Source: Candidatus Hydrogenedentota bacterium | GTDB taxonomy: Bacteria; Hydrogenedentota; Hydrogenedentia; Hydrogenedentales; JAEUWI01 | Assembly: GCA_016182605.1 (NCBI GenBank) | Contig: JACPGE010000072.1 | Span: 43,598-107,597, forward strand | DNA: 64,000 nt | Direction of reading: 5' to 3' | In this document: positions 25,746 to 34,751 of the stretch, in pieces | Layout: each line of letters opens with the position of its first letter | How positions within the stretch are numbered: position 1 is the stretch's first letter | The notes under the pieces: generated by a model | What the model saw: the letters and a program-made list of their open reading frames with translations, nothing else | Told to the model about the DNA's origin: nothing | Database searches by the model: none | Program-made: the position numbers and the translations under genes

Positions 25746-27143
25746 TCAGGACGGAAGCTGATCCCGCAGCCCAAATCGCTTCAACTTGTAGTTCATGTCG
25801 CTGCGCGAAATCCCCAGTGACCGCGCCGCCTTCGCCTGGTTCCCCTCGCTCTGGCGAAGCGCCTCGCTGATCAACTCCGATTCCACCCGCTCCAGGGTGG
25901 CGCGCAAGTCTAGCGATGTACACTGCGCCAGACCCATCTCTACAGGCGCCGCCAACACGGCCGGTGAGGCCACGTCCCCGCCCGAAAGTAAAATGTCGTT
26001 CCCCTCGATCAGGCCATCCGCACTCACGATGTACGCGCGCTCGATCAGGTTGCGCAATTCCCGCACATTCCCCGGGTATCCATAGCCACACATCTTCTCC
26101 ATCGCCGCCGCACTCACCCGCTTGCGCGGCATCTTCAATTCCGCACTCGCCAGTTCGACGAAGTGCTCGATGAGAATCTTCAGATCCTCGCCGCGCTCCC
26201 GCAATGGCGGCATCACCAGGGGCACCACCGCCAGCCGGTAATAGAGATCCGCACGGAACAGTTCCTGTTTCACCCGCGCTTCCAGGTCCCGGTGCGTCGC
26301 CGCCAGAATGCGCACGTCCACGTGGCGTGGCGCGTTGGCGCCCACTCGAACCACCTCGCCATCCATGAGCACGCGCAGCAGTTTCGCCTGCAAACTCAGC
26401 GGCATCTCGCCCGCCTCGTCCAGGAAAAGCGTGCCGCCGTGGGCCGCCTCAAAGAGGCCCTGCCGCGTCTTGTCCGCCCCCGTGAAGGAGCCCCGCTCAT
26501 GGCCAAACAACTGGCTTTCCAGCAGGTGCTCCGGCATGGCCGCGCAGTTCACCGTGATAAACGGCTTCCCCGCGCGCAGGCTGTGCTGGTGAATCAATCG
26601 CGCCGCGATCTCTTTCCCCGTCCCCGTCTCCCCCCGGATCAAGACCGTCGAATCCGTCGGCGCCACCTTCGCGATCAGGCGCCGCGTCTGTGTCATGGCC
26701 GCGCTTTCCCCCAGCAAATCCGCCCCGCCCAGCTCCCGCTGCTTCATCTCGCGCTTGAGCAGCGCATTCTCCCGCAACAAGACCCCGTGCCGATAGGCAC
26801 GGCGCACCGCGGCAAGCACCGTCTCCGCTTCAAAGGGCTTCGTAATAAAATCAAAGGCCCCCTGCCGCATGGCCGAAACGGCGAGGTCCACCGTCGCAAA
26901 AGCGGTAATCAACAGTACCGGCACCCCCGGATCCGAATCCGACAACTCCGTGATCAGCGTCAGCCCCTGGCCATCCCCGAGCTTCTGATCCGTCAACACC
27001 AGATCAAACTGCTTCTGGGCAAGCTGGCGCCGCGCCGCGGCGAGCGAGTCCGCCTCGTGCATCTCGTGCCCGTCTTCCGCCAGCAGCACCGCAAGAATGC
27101 GGCGCATGTTCGCCTCGTCTTCAACCACCAGTACGCGGGCCAT
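25746..27143 (-). CDS. NtrC-family sigma-54-dependent response regulator
   Basis: The 465-residue product has three domains. Residues 1-120 are a receiver with phosphoacceptor Asp52. Residues 142-375 are a sigma-54-activating AAA+ domain with Walker A GETGTGKE (171-178), the sigma-54 contact loop GSFTGA (218-223; an Ala-to-Ser variant of GAFTGA), and Walker B LFLDEAGEM. Residues about 420-465 are a Fis-type HTH (NQAKAARSLGISRSDMNYKL). It should bind an upstream site when phosphorylated and drive sigma-54 promoters. It lies 9 bases downstream of its kinase. A sigma-54 promoter and a 22-bp dyad lie in the divergent gap ahead of the lipid operon, its probable target. Confidence 0.93.
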   Translation of the reverse strand: MARVLVVEDEANMRRILAVLLAEDGHEMHEADSLAAARRQLAQKQFDLVLTDQKLGDGQGLTLITELSDSDPGVPVLLITAFATVDLAVSAMRQGAFDFITKPFEAETVLAAVRRAYRHGVLLRENALLKREMKQRELGGADLLGESAAMTQTRRLIAKVAPTDSTVLIRGETGTGKEIAARLIHQHSLRAGKPFITVNCAAMPEHLLESQLFGHERGSFTGADKTRQGLFEAAHGGTLFLDEAGEMPLSLQAKLLRVLMDGEVVRVGANAPRHVDVRILAATHRDLEARVKQELFRADLYYRLAVVPLVMPPLRERGEDLKILIEHFVELASAELKMPRKRVSAAAMEKMCGYGYPGNVRELRNLIERAYIVSADGLIEGNDILLSGGDVASPAVLAAPVEMGLAQCTSLDLRATLERVESELISEALRQSEGNQAKAARSLGISRSDMNYKLKRFGLRDQLPS

Positions 27144-27152
27144 GGATACTCC

Positions 27153-28466
27153 TCAGGGTGCCGCAGGCAGGGAAAGGGTAAACCGGATGTGATCCGGATC
27201 GTTGCGGGTCAAATTCAGATCGCCACCGTGGGCACGCGCTATCTTCCGGCTGATCGGAAGCCCCAGGCCCGTGCCCGTGTGGCGCGTCGTATAGAACGGC
27301 TCAAACACCTCGTCGTCGTGATCCTGAGACACCGGATCGCCCGTGTTCTCCACAAAGAAATCCACCGTGCCGTTGTGCCGTTCCGCCCCCAGGCTCACCC
27401 GGCCCCCCGGCGGCGCATGCTGAATCGCATTCAACACCAGGTTCAATAGCGCCTGGTGAATCTGAAACTCGTCCATCGGCGCCTCCAGCGGCAACGCACA
27501 TTCCAGGTTGATCTCCGGACCATCCTCCGGGCAATAAGCCTCCGCCAGCTTTGCCACGTATTCCAGCGCGGGACGCACCGCGACCGGCTTGATGTCCGGC
27601 TTCTTCGTCCGCGCAAAATTCAAAAACTCCGCCGTCAACCGCTCCAGCCGGTGCGCCTCCGTCGCCGCGATCTCACAAAACTCCGTGCTCAAGCCCGGAT
27701 TCGCCGGGTTCCGCTTCACCGTATCCAGCGCACTCACGATCATCGCCACTGGGTTCCGGATCTCATGGGCCACCGCGCTCGCCAGCCGCCCCACCGCCGC
27801 CAGCCGCTTCTCCGCCACCAGCCGATCCCGTGTCTGCTCCAGTTCTGCTATCGTCCGCTCCAGCTCCTGCGCGTCCTGCCGCATCCGTTGCACCATCATC
27901 CCGATCACCGCGCCAATTACCGGATAAATCAGAATCGTCGTGGCCATCTCAAAATAGTGGATCAGGTTGAACTCCGATTCCAGCCACGAAAAATACGCCA
28001 GCTCCAGAAAAGCGAGCCACGAACACACAAAGACCACCATCGAAATACCCAGCAAGCGGTACCGGAAACATGCCGCCGTCAACGGGAGCATCAACAGCAC
28101 CACGTAGTGCGCCTCGTCCGTGTTCGACGCAATGCTCGCCACAAAGGCAAACAGCACGTTCGTCCAGATCGCGTAATGGGTGTGCCACTGCATCCCCTTC
28201 GGGCTCAATGCCACCCGTTTCCGCCGCAGCCACTCCAACTCCGCCACCTGCCACACCGCGCGCAAGGCAAACAGTATCGCCACCAGCGGCGACGTCAGCG
28301 AGGCAAGAAAGGGCTTGAACGCCAGATCCATCGCCAGCAGTCCCGCCAGGGTCAACACATTGAGGCCGATCAGGATGTATTCCTGACGCCGGTACGAGTC
28401 AAAGGTCTCAGTTCCAGGAAGGTATCCTGATGATTCAGCCTGTGTTACAGGGGCGAAGGGTCGCAT
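27153..28466 (-). CDS. Membrane-bound sensor histidine kinase
   Basis: The 437-residue product has an N-terminal block of about six hydrophobic helices (residues 30-195) with no large extracytoplasmic domain. A short coiled coil (ELERTIAELEQTRDRLVAEK) follows, then HisKA with AVAHEIRNP (phosphoacceptor His234) and a HATPase domain with N-box LNLVLNAIQHA, DDEVFEPFYTTR and TGTGLGLPISRKIA. The stimulus may be membrane-borne (lipid, quinone or membrane state), which is inference from the topology. ATG 28466 is preferred; a GTG at 28475 is also in frame. It is divergent from the SCP2-RND operon. Confidence 0.92.
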   Translation of the reverse strand: MRPFAPVTQAESSGYLPGTETFDSYRRQEYILIGLNVLTLAGLLAMDLAFKPFLASLTSPLVAILFALRAVWQVAELEWLRRKRVALSPKGMQWHTHYAIWTNVLFAFVASIASNTDEAHYVVLLMLPLTAACFRYRLLGISMVVFVCSWLAFLELAYFSWLESEFNLIHYFEMATTILIYPVIGAVIGMMVQRMRQDAQELERTIAELEQTRDRLVAEKRLAAVGRLASAVAHEIRNPVAMIVSALDTVKRNPANPGLSTEFCEIAATEAHRLERLTAEFLNFARTKKPDIKPVAVRPALEYVAKLAEAYCPEDGPEINLECALPLEAPMDEFQIHQALLNLVLNAIQHAPPGGRVSLGAERHNGTVDFFVENTGDPVSQDHDDEVFEPFYTTRHTGTGLGLPISRKIARAHGGDLNLTRNDPDHIRFTLSLPAAP

Positions 28467-28521
28467 GGATCTCACTTTCTCGTGTAGGGGCTATGCCCCA
28501 AACGGAGTAGTCTCAAGGCCT

Positions 28522-28543
28522 GTTGTACAAATATTTGAACAAC
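28522..28543. promoter_or_regulatory. 22-bp imperfect dyad, candidate enhancer site
   Basis: The two halves are GTTGTACAAAT and ATTTGAACAAC. All positions are complementary except one symmetric A/A pair, so 20 of 22 bases match the dyad. It lies 56 bases ahead of the kinase start and about 190 bases upstream of the -24 element of the divergent sigma-54 promoter. This is the usual spacing for an NtrC-type activator site, so it is the likely binding site of the adjacent response regulator. Confidence 0.65.
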
Positions 28544-28734
28544 CAGCCAACGCCACGGGACTTGGGCAGCTAAGCCGCCTCTCATTTCCCCGGAAGGCAC
28601 AAAGCCCACCTTCTATTCTAACACCCCAAACGCAAAACACTTACAGAAATCGCCGCCCGCCCGCCGCCGCCTTCGCGTTAGTCGCGGGCCCTGCGCTTCC
28701 CCTGTAATGTGCAAGAACTGCGCCAAGCACGTGG

Positions 28735-28749
28735 TGGCACGAAAATTGC
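28735..28749 (+). promoter_or_regulatory. Sigma-54 (-24/-12) promoter
   Basis: TGGCAC (28735-28740), five bases (GAAAA), TTGC (28746-28749) match the consensus TGGCAC-N5-TTGC exactly, with the favoured G right after TGGCAC. Transcription would start near 28760, leaving a 5' leader of about 65 bases before the ATG at 28825. A gene for a sigma-54 activator lies just across the gap. Confidence 0.82.
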
Positions 28750-28824
28750 CCCCTCCCGCCGCCGGCCACGCCGGGTTATCCGGGCCCCGCCGCAATCCTG
28801 TACCCCGTACACTAGGAGACCACC

Positions 28825-29226
28825 ATGACCCTCGAAAGCCCCGGCGACGCCCGGCACCGCTGCCTGACCTATTTCCAGGAATTCCTCCCCGCCATCCTCG
28901 GCCAACTGCTGCTCGAAGACCTGCGCTCCCTCACCACCGCCTTTGCCATTCACGTCACCGACCTGCCGGAAGCCCCCTGGCGCCTCGCCATCACCGATGG
29001 CTGCCTCACCGCCGTCGGACCCAGCGTGGAACAGGCGCCCGTCTGCACCTTCGCCCTCGACAGCGCCACCCTCCTGGAAATCGTTGCCGCGCGTATCGTT
29101 CCCCAGGAGGCTTTCTTCGAAATGAAAATCGCCCTGGAGGGCGATATGGAAATGGGGCTCACCCTGAGCACCGTTCTCGCACCCTTCTTTGCCCGCTTTC
29201 CCTTCACCGGACCGGCCGGCGCATGA
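28825..29226 (+). CDS. SCP2-like sterol/lipid-binding protein
   Basis: The 133-residue product is a single small domain with the SCP2 pattern: an N-terminal helix (RHRCLTYFQEFLPAILGQ), strands WRLAITDGCLTAVGP and CTFALDSATLLEIVAA, then a Gly-Asp-rich turn and a final helix (ALEGDMEMGLTLSTVLAPFF, in parts). SCP2 domains hold hydrophobic ligands such as sterols or acyl chains. It has no signal peptide, so it would act in the cytoplasm. It is first in a four-gene operon whose genes overlap, and has AGGAG before the ATG. Confidence 0.75.
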   Translation: MTLESPGDARHRCLTYFQEFLPAILGQLLLEDLRSLTTAFAIHVTDLPEAPWRLAITDGCLTAVGPSVEQAPVCTFALDSATLLEIVAARIVPQEAFFEMKIALEGDMEMGLTLSTVLAPFFARFPFTGPAGA

Positions 29227-31418
29227 AATTCGATCCCGCAGGCCGCCTCGCCGCCAGTCTCGCCGTGGGCCTCCTGCTCCTCAGCGCCGGCGCCCTCGTC
29301 TTTGCCGCCCGCCTCCAGATGGACAACCGCATCGAACGCTGGCTCGACGGCGCCTCGCCCTCCGCACAAAACTACGCCGGCTTCCTCCAGACCTTCGGTT
29401 CCGACGAATTCGTCATCGCCGCCTACGAAGGCCACGATCCTTTCGAACCCGCCGCCCTCCAACAGCAGCTCGCCGCCCTCGATGCCCTCCAGACCATCCC
29501 CGGCGTCCGCCAGGTCTTCGCCATCCCCTCCGTCTACCGCGACCTCTTCGGCGGCGAAGATATCGAAGCGCTGCGAAACGAATTCTCCGCCACACCCTTT
29601 TACACCGGCTTCATCTACCAACCCCGGACCGGCACCGTCGGCTTCGTCATCGAGACCGGGGCCGGCGAAGAAAGCCACGCCCGCAATCGTATCGTCCAGG
29701 CCATTCGCGCCGCCCTCGCGCCCATGGAAGCCGCCGGCTGGAAGCTCTATTACGCCGGACCGCCCATCCTTAACGTCGAACTGGACCAGCGCTCCCAGCA
29801 GGAGTCGGCCCGCTCCTTTCCCATCGCCCTCACCCTGTCGCTTCTCCTCCTGTGGGCCCTCTTCCGTTCGCTCCGCGCACTCGCCGTAATCCTGATCTGC
29901 GGCGCCTGCACCCTGGCACTCACCTTCGGCCTCATGGGCGCCACCGGCTACAGTGTCAACATGGTCACCTCCGTGCTGCCCGCCCTCCTCTGGGTGCTCT
30001 CCCTCGCCGGAATCATCCATGTGCTGCGCCACTACCAGCAGTTGCACGCCAGCCTCCCCGACGCCCGACTCGCTCTCCGCGACAGCTTCCGCGAGGTCTG
30101 GCGCCCCTGTGCCATCGCCTCCATGACCAACGCCGTCGGATTCATCTCCCTTGTCACCGCAGACATGGCCCCCGTCCGCGAACTGGGCTGCTTCGCCGCC
30201 GCAGGCGTCCTCTTCGCCCTCGCCGTAAACCTTGTGTTGGGTCCCGTGCTCACCCGCTGGTTCAAGGTGCCGCCTTCACGCGCCGTTCAACTTCGACACA
30301 CCTTCATCTCGGCCTGCGCCGCCCTGCCCCTGCGTGCGCCGCGCACCGTCCTCGCGCTTTCCGTCCCGATTACAGCGCTCACCCTCTTCAGCCTTCAGTG
30401 GGTCCGCGTCGAGTCCGACCCCCTCACCTTCCTCCCCCAGGACGCCCCCCTCGTGCGCGACTTCGACGTTATTGCAGAACGCCTCTCCGGCTACTACTCC
30501 GTCGAACTCGTCGTACAAACGCCCAACGGCTGGCTCGATCAGCAGGTCTGGCCCGTTCTCGACCAGCTCGCCCAGGCCATGGCGGCCCAGCCCGGGGTCG
30601 CCCGCGTCCTCACCCCCCTCGACTTCCTCCGCAAGATGAACGAGTGGGATCACGAGATCGACCCCGCCTGGTACCGCCTGCCCGAATCGTCCGCGGCCGC
30701 CACCCAGCTCCACGCCGCCATGGACGACACCATGAGATCCCCCCTCGCGCGCCTCGTCTCGGAAGACGGCCGCGCCGTGCGCCTCTCCGCGCTCATCAAC
30801 GTCATGAGTTCGTCCCAGTTCATCCCCGTTGTCGACTTCGCGCGCGCCCAAACCGCGGCGCTCCCCACTGGCATGACCGGCTACGTCACCGGTCTCGTGC
30901 CGCAACTCGTCGAGGCCCAGCTCGGGCTTGTCGACGCCCAGGTCAAAAGCTTCGGCCTCGCCGCCCTCGTCATCTTCCTCTGCATCCTCGTCGGCCTCCG
31001 TTCCTGGCGCCTCATGCTCGTCTCCATCATCCCCAACGTGCTCCCCATCCTCGTCGCCTTCGCCGCCATGGCCTGGTGGGACATCGCCCTCGATGCCGCC
31101 ACTGTCATGATGGCCAGTGTTGCCCTCGGCATCGCCGTCGACGACACCGTCCACCTGCTCGCCTCGTATGCCGCCCTCCGCGCTGGCGGCAGCACCGTGC
31201 GCGACGCCTGCCAGGAAGCCCTCGCCCAGGTTGGCGCCCCCATGATCATTACCAGCGTCACCGCCTCTGCCGGCTTCTTCGCGCTCCAGTTCTCCCAGTT
31301 CATGCCCATCGCCTGGTTTGGCCTGCTCTCCGGACTCGCCATGCTCGTCGCTTCCGCCGCCGAACTCACCCTCGTCCCCGCGCTGCTCACCACCCTCGAC
31401 AAGGACCACGCCCCATGA
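29223..31418 (+). CDS. RND/MMPL-type lipid transporter
   Basis: This inner-membrane protein has 731 residues and the RND duplication. One helix plus a periplasmic loop (about residues 30-190) and five helices (about 195-360) are followed by a second set of the same kind. Motifs include the first-half SVNMVTSVLPALLWVLSLAGI helix (in parts) and the second-half MMASVALGIAVDDTVHLLASY with the Asp-Asp pair used for proton coupling. It belongs to the MMPL/HpnN-like branch that exports lipids such as hopanoids or acyl lipids. Its start overlaps the SCP2 stop (ATGA). The partner genes suggest a lipid cargo, which is inferred. Confidence 0.85.
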   Translation: MKFDPAGRLAASLAVGLLLLSAGALVFAARLQMDNRIERWLDGASPSAQNYAGFLQTFGSDEFVIAAYEGHDPFEPAALQQQLAALDALQTIPGVRQVFAIPSVYRDLFGGEDIEALRNEFSATPFYTGFIYQPRTGTVGFVIETGAGEESHARNRIVQAIRAALAPMEAAGWKLYYAGPPILNVELDQRSQQESARSFPIALTLSLLLLWALFRSLRALAVILICGACTLALTFGLMGATGYSVNMVTSVLPALLWVLSLAGIIHVLRHYQQLHASLPDARLALRDSFREVWRPCAIASMTNAVGFISLVTADMAPVRELGCFAAAGVLFALAVNLVLGPVLTRWFKVPPSRAVQLRHTFISACAALPLRAPRTVLALSVPITALTLFSLQWVRVESDPLTFLPQDAPLVRDFDVIAERLSGYYSVELVVQTPNGWLDQQVWPVLDQLAQAMAAQPGVARVLTPLDFLRKMNEWDHEIDPAWYRLPESSAAATQLHAAMDDTMRSPLARLVSEDGRAVRLSALINVMSSSQFIPVVDFARAQTAALPTGMTGYVTGLVPQLVEAQLGLVDAQVKSFGLAALVIFLCILVGLRSWRLMLVSIIPNVLPILVAFAAMAWWDIALDAATVMMASVALGIAVDDTVHLLASYAALRAGGSTVRDACQEALAQVGAPMIITSVTASAGFFALQFSQFMPIAWFGLLSGLAMLVASAAELTLVPALLTTLDKDHAP

Positions 31419-32452
31419 TTCATTCCAGCAACGATCGCCTGCAGGCCATCCTGGAGGGCCATTTCGATACGCGCTGGGGAACGCCATTCTGGTGCGCGAT
31501 ACGGCCCGAACTTGCCTTCGATCCCCTCAAGGACATTCGATGCGTCGAGGATCTTGAGCAGTTCCCGCCGTTCCCTACCCACGAACTTGCCACGCGTCCC
31601 GTCACCGACTTCATCCCGCGCCGCCTCCACGGCGAGTTGCACCGCTGCATCACCTCCGAGACTGGCGGCACCACGGGTGCGCCCTGCCGCACCGTCTTCC
31701 TCGATCACGAGTTCTTGGAGGCTTTCGTAACCCCCTTCGTCGAAGCGGCACGGCTCACGGGTTTTCCGCGAAAGGTCTCCTGGCTCTTCATCGGCCCCTC
31801 CGGACCCCACATCATCGGCAAGGCCGCCCGCGCCTGCGCCACCGCCCTCGACGCCATCGACCCCTTCATGGTCGACTTTGATCCGCGCTGGGTGCGCAAG
31901 CTTCCCCCGGATTCCATGGGCCGCAGCCGCTATATGGATCACATCTTCGCCCAGGCAGACGCCGTCCTCCGCAGCCAGGATATCGGTGTGCTCTTCTCCA
32001 CGCCGCCCGTCCTGCGCGCCCTCGGCGCCCGGCTCGACCCGGCCACCCGGGAACGCATCACCGGCGTCCATCTCGGGGGCATGGCCGCCGATCAGGACTT
32101 CTGGCAACGGCTCGGCTCCGAATGGTTCCCCAACGCCGTCGCCCTCTCCGGCTATGGCAACAGCCTCGCTGGCGTCTCGCCCCAGATCCGCCTCGACCCC
32201 GCGCAGCCACCCGAATATTTCCCCCACGGATCGCGGCTTCTCTTCTCCACCCAGCCGGAGCGGGGGAGCGGGGCCATCCGGCTGCACCGCCTCGACGACA
32301 GCACCTTCATGCCCAACGTCCACGAGCGCGATGAAGCCGAACTGGTGGATTGCCCCCAGGCCGCCCGTGCCGCCGGTTTTCAGGCCCGGGGACTCCGCGA
32401 TCCCCGTCCTCCCGCCTCCACCGTCCACGCCGTCCAACAGGGACTCTACTAA
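31415..32452 (+). CDS. LuxE/PaaK-like acyl-activating enzyme
   Basis: The 345-residue product is related to LuxE acyl-protein synthetases and phenylacetate-CoA ligases. It has an adenylate-forming P-loop (CITSETGGTTGAP, near residue 78) and the later SGYGNSL loop near residue 245. It is shorter than full CoA ligases, as in LuxE, and lacks an evident large C-terminal lid domain. It would activate an acyl or aryl carboxylate with ATP, possibly passing it to a protein or lipid. The ATG at 31415 overlaps the RND stop (ATGA) and the end overlaps the hydrolase (TAATG). No LuxC-type reductase is nearby. Confidence 0.72.
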   Translation: MIHSSNDRLQAILEGHFDTRWGTPFWCAIRPELAFDPLKDIRCVEDLEQFPPFPTHELATRPVTDFIPRRLHGELHRCITSETGGTTGAPCRTVFLDHEFLEAFVTPFVEAARLTGFPRKVSWLFIGPSGPHIIGKAARACATALDAIDPFMVDFDPRWVRKLPPDSMGRSRYMDHIFAQADAVLRSQDIGVLFSTPPVLRALGARLDPATRERITGVHLGGMAADQDFWQRLGSEWFPNAVALSGYGNSLAGVSPQIRLDPAQPPEYFPHGSRLLFSTQPERGSGAIRLHRLDDSTFMPNVHERDEAELVDCPQAARAAGFQARGLRDPRPPASTVHAVQQGLY

Positions 32453-33144
32453 TGACACCTGCGGCCATCCTCCAGGAACGTATCGAAATCCCCTGCCTGG
32501 GCGACACCATGGAGGGCGAACTCGCCTATCCGGAAGACCTGCCGGTTTGCGCCGCCCTGCTCCTCCTCAACCCCCACCCCCAGCTCGGCGGCAACCTGGA
32601 CAACAACGTCATCCGCCACCTCGCCCGCCGCTTCGCCGAGTCCGGAGCGCTCACCCTCCGCTTCAATTACCGCGGTATCGGCAACAGCACCCTCACCCTC
32701 CCCGAGGGCACCATTCGCTTCGAGTACTTCGCCACCATGGAAAAAGAACGCCGCTACGAACAACTCAAGCCCGACGGCCTCGCCGCCTGGAACGCCCTGC
32801 GTAACGCCGCCCCCCCCGGTGTGCCCCGCATCCTCCTGGGCTACTCCTTCGGCGCCATCCTCGCCGGCATGATCGCCCCGGAAACCGGCCCCGCACGCCT
32901 CGCCGCCATCAGCCCGCCCGTACTCCGCGTCGGCCTGGACATGTTCCGCAACGTCACCGCGCCCAAATTCTTTCTCGCCGGCGGCAAGGACTTCGTCTTT
33001 GAAGAGACCCCCTTCCGCGCATACTACGACGCCATGCCCGCTCCGAAAGACTACATCCTCTTCCCCGATTCCGATCACTTCTTCCGCAAGGAGGAGGAGC
33101 GGCTCTTCGACGCGATTGCGGCCTGGCTGGAGGCGGGCATCTGA
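32452..33144 (+). CDS. Alpha/beta hydrolase (COG2945-like)
   Basis: The 230-residue product has the fold's N-terminal LLLNPHPQLGGNLDNNV stretch with a His-Pro-His motif, and RFNYRGIGNST. The nucleophile elbow is GYSFG (Ser132), with a late Asp in GGKDFVF and the His in SDHFF. This resembles COG2945-type hydrolases that act on short acyl esters or thioesters. Its start codon shares a base with the stop of the LuxE-like gene (TAATG). The LuxD-plus-LuxE pairing of acyl-transferase and acyl-synthetase in bioluminescence is a possible analogy. Confidence 0.82.
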   Translation: MTPAAILQERIEIPCLGDTMEGELAYPEDLPVCAALLLLNPHPQLGGNLDNNVIRHLARRFAESGALTLRFNYRGIGNSTLTLPEGTIRFEYFATMEKERRYEQLKPDGLAAWNALRNAAPPGVPRILLGYSFGAILAGMIAPETGPARLAAISPPVLRVGLDMFRNVTAPKFFLAGGKDFVFEETPFRAYYDAMPAPKDYILFPDSDHFFRKEEERLFDAIAAWLEAGI

Positions 33145-33181
33145 GCAGGCCAAGACATAAAGGCACGGTGGAGCCCGTTGC

Positions 33182-34597
33182 TCACAGATTACGCAAGTCA
33201 AAGACCAGTAATGGCAGCTCCTCAATCGAAGTGAACGACTTCGCCCCGAAATAGTATGTATCGGACGCAGCCAATGCGAATTTGAGCAGTACGCGATCGT
33301 TCCGGTATGCGAGGCACTGGGTTCCGGACCTGCCGTACGCCAGCGTTGTTACCATCAGTGATTTGGTTACGATATTCCATTTCTTGAAAGCCACCTTGTT
33401 GACCGGAGTCTGTTTGATGACATAGGCCGTCGCGGGTTCCTTCGCGCTCGCCAGCACCGCCAGCATGCGGCGCTCTTCCCGGCGCGACTCGGCCACGGAC
33501 AGCCACGTGCCGAACGCGGCATTCAACAGTACCCAGGAAACATATACCGGAAGCAGCACCCGGTGCGCGCGCCGCTTCGTCACGCGCGCATCGAGCAGGG
33601 GCAACAGCGCGAAGAAGAACGCGGCAAAGGTCGAGTACCAGAGATAGGGGCGGTCCACTTCATTCATCCCAAAGCGCAACACCGAGATCAGGAGCATGCC
33701 CACGGCGAACACGGCGGAGAGGGCAACCACCATGCGTTGCTTTTTGGACGCGGTCAAGAGAACGGAGAGGGCAATGCCGATGAGCAGGGAATTGAAGATG
33801 ATCAAGAAGCGGATCACGCTGAAATCGTCCTGAACGAAAAGCAGTAACCGGTCACCCAGCGAGCCGGACCGTGTCAGGTTGTTCAGGTGTCCGGACTCAT
33901 ACGGGCTGATAGTCACGAAGAACTTGACCGCGAAGCCCGCGGCCGCCCCAAGGAAAATCGAGATCGCACACGCAAGCGGGGGCCTGGCGGCGGTGAGATA
34001 CAAATAGAGCGGGATGAAGACGCCGGACAACACAAACACGGGATGGGCTTCCGCGACCAGCGCGCCCATCAGCAGGAATCCCGCGGCACATGCCGCGCGG
34101 TGTGTCCGTTTGGCGCTTGGCTGGCTGGCGCCCATGGCGATGAGCAGCAGCGAAATGAAAGTTCCCGTATAGATCTCGCCGTGCGGAAGATAGGTTCCGT
34201 TTATCATATGACAGAGCACCAGAAGGCACGCCAGCCACGCCAGATCGAGCCGGCGGAAGACGTGGATCAATACCCCCGCAATGACGTATTGAAGCAGCCA
34301 CAGGTTGATTGAATGAAGCAGGCAAACCAACACGAGTGGAAAGTGCCACTTGATGCCAAGCATGGCCAATGCAAACGTGAGGTAGTAGATTTTCCGGTCC
34401 GACGGAGGCACGAAATCTTCGCCCCGCGTACAGAGGTCCAAGAGCACCGTGCCGGAGTCATGATTGACCGTTCGCTCTTTGTAATACATCAAGCAGAACA
34501 GCAGGTAGAGAAAGAAAAAAAGATGGATAAACGCGGGCCGGGATGAACAATAGCGCCACGCGCCCGAAATCGCTCCACCTATCCTGATTGCCGTCAT
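33182..34597 (-). CDS. Polytopic membrane protein, glycosyltransferase-like
   Basis: The 471-residue product has about ten hydrophobic helices, starting with AFIHLFFFLYLLFCLMYY. A short acidic stretch (NHDSGTVLLDLCTRGEDF, near residue 45) follows the first helix, in the place where GT-C enzymes carry catalytic acids. A soluble C-terminal tail of about 90 residues is present. It has no named family that I can support. It is the last gene of a glycan cluster, so a role in assembly or transfer of lipid-linked sugars is plausible. Confidence 0.6.
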   Translation of the reverse strand: MTAIRIGGAISGAWRYCSSRPAFIHLFFFLYLLFCLMYYKERTVNHDSGTVLLDLCTRGEDFVPPSDRKIYYLTFALAMLGIKWHFPLVLVCLLHSINLWLLQYVIAGVLIHVFRRLDLAWLACLLVLCHMINGTYLPHGEIYTGTFISLLLIAMGASQPSAKRTHRAACAAGFLLMGALVAEAHPVFVLSGVFIPLYLYLTAARPPLACAISIFLGAAAGFAVKFFVTISPYESGHLNNLTRSGSLGDRLLLFVQDDFSVIRFLIIFNSLLIGIALSVLLTASKKQRMVVALSAVFAVGMLLISVLRFGMNEVDRPYLWYSTFAAFFFALLPLLDARVTKRRAHRVLLPVYVSWVLLNAAFGTWLSVAESRREERRMLAVLASAKEPATAYVIKQTPVNKVAFKKWNIVTKSLMVTTLAYGRSGTQCLAYRNDRVLLKFALAASDTYYFGAKSFTSIEELPLLVFDLRNL

Positions 34598-34751
34598 CGA
34601 ATCGCCTGATTCATTGCCGTTGCAACCGAGGGCTTCGTGCCGGCCGATCCGGCGCTTCGCCCGGGTGCGCCCAACGCTTGCGTATGCCCCGGCGCCCCGG
34701 AATTGCGGCCATACTTGGCGCCTGAAGGAATGCGGGCACTGTCCCGCGCGA

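Noticed and set aside
31415..32452. Reading the LuxE-like gene as starting far upstream (29852)
   Set aside because: The upstream part of that frame is antisense-like Arg/Pro/His-rich sequence inside the RND gene; ATG 31415 with the ATGA overlap is the real start.
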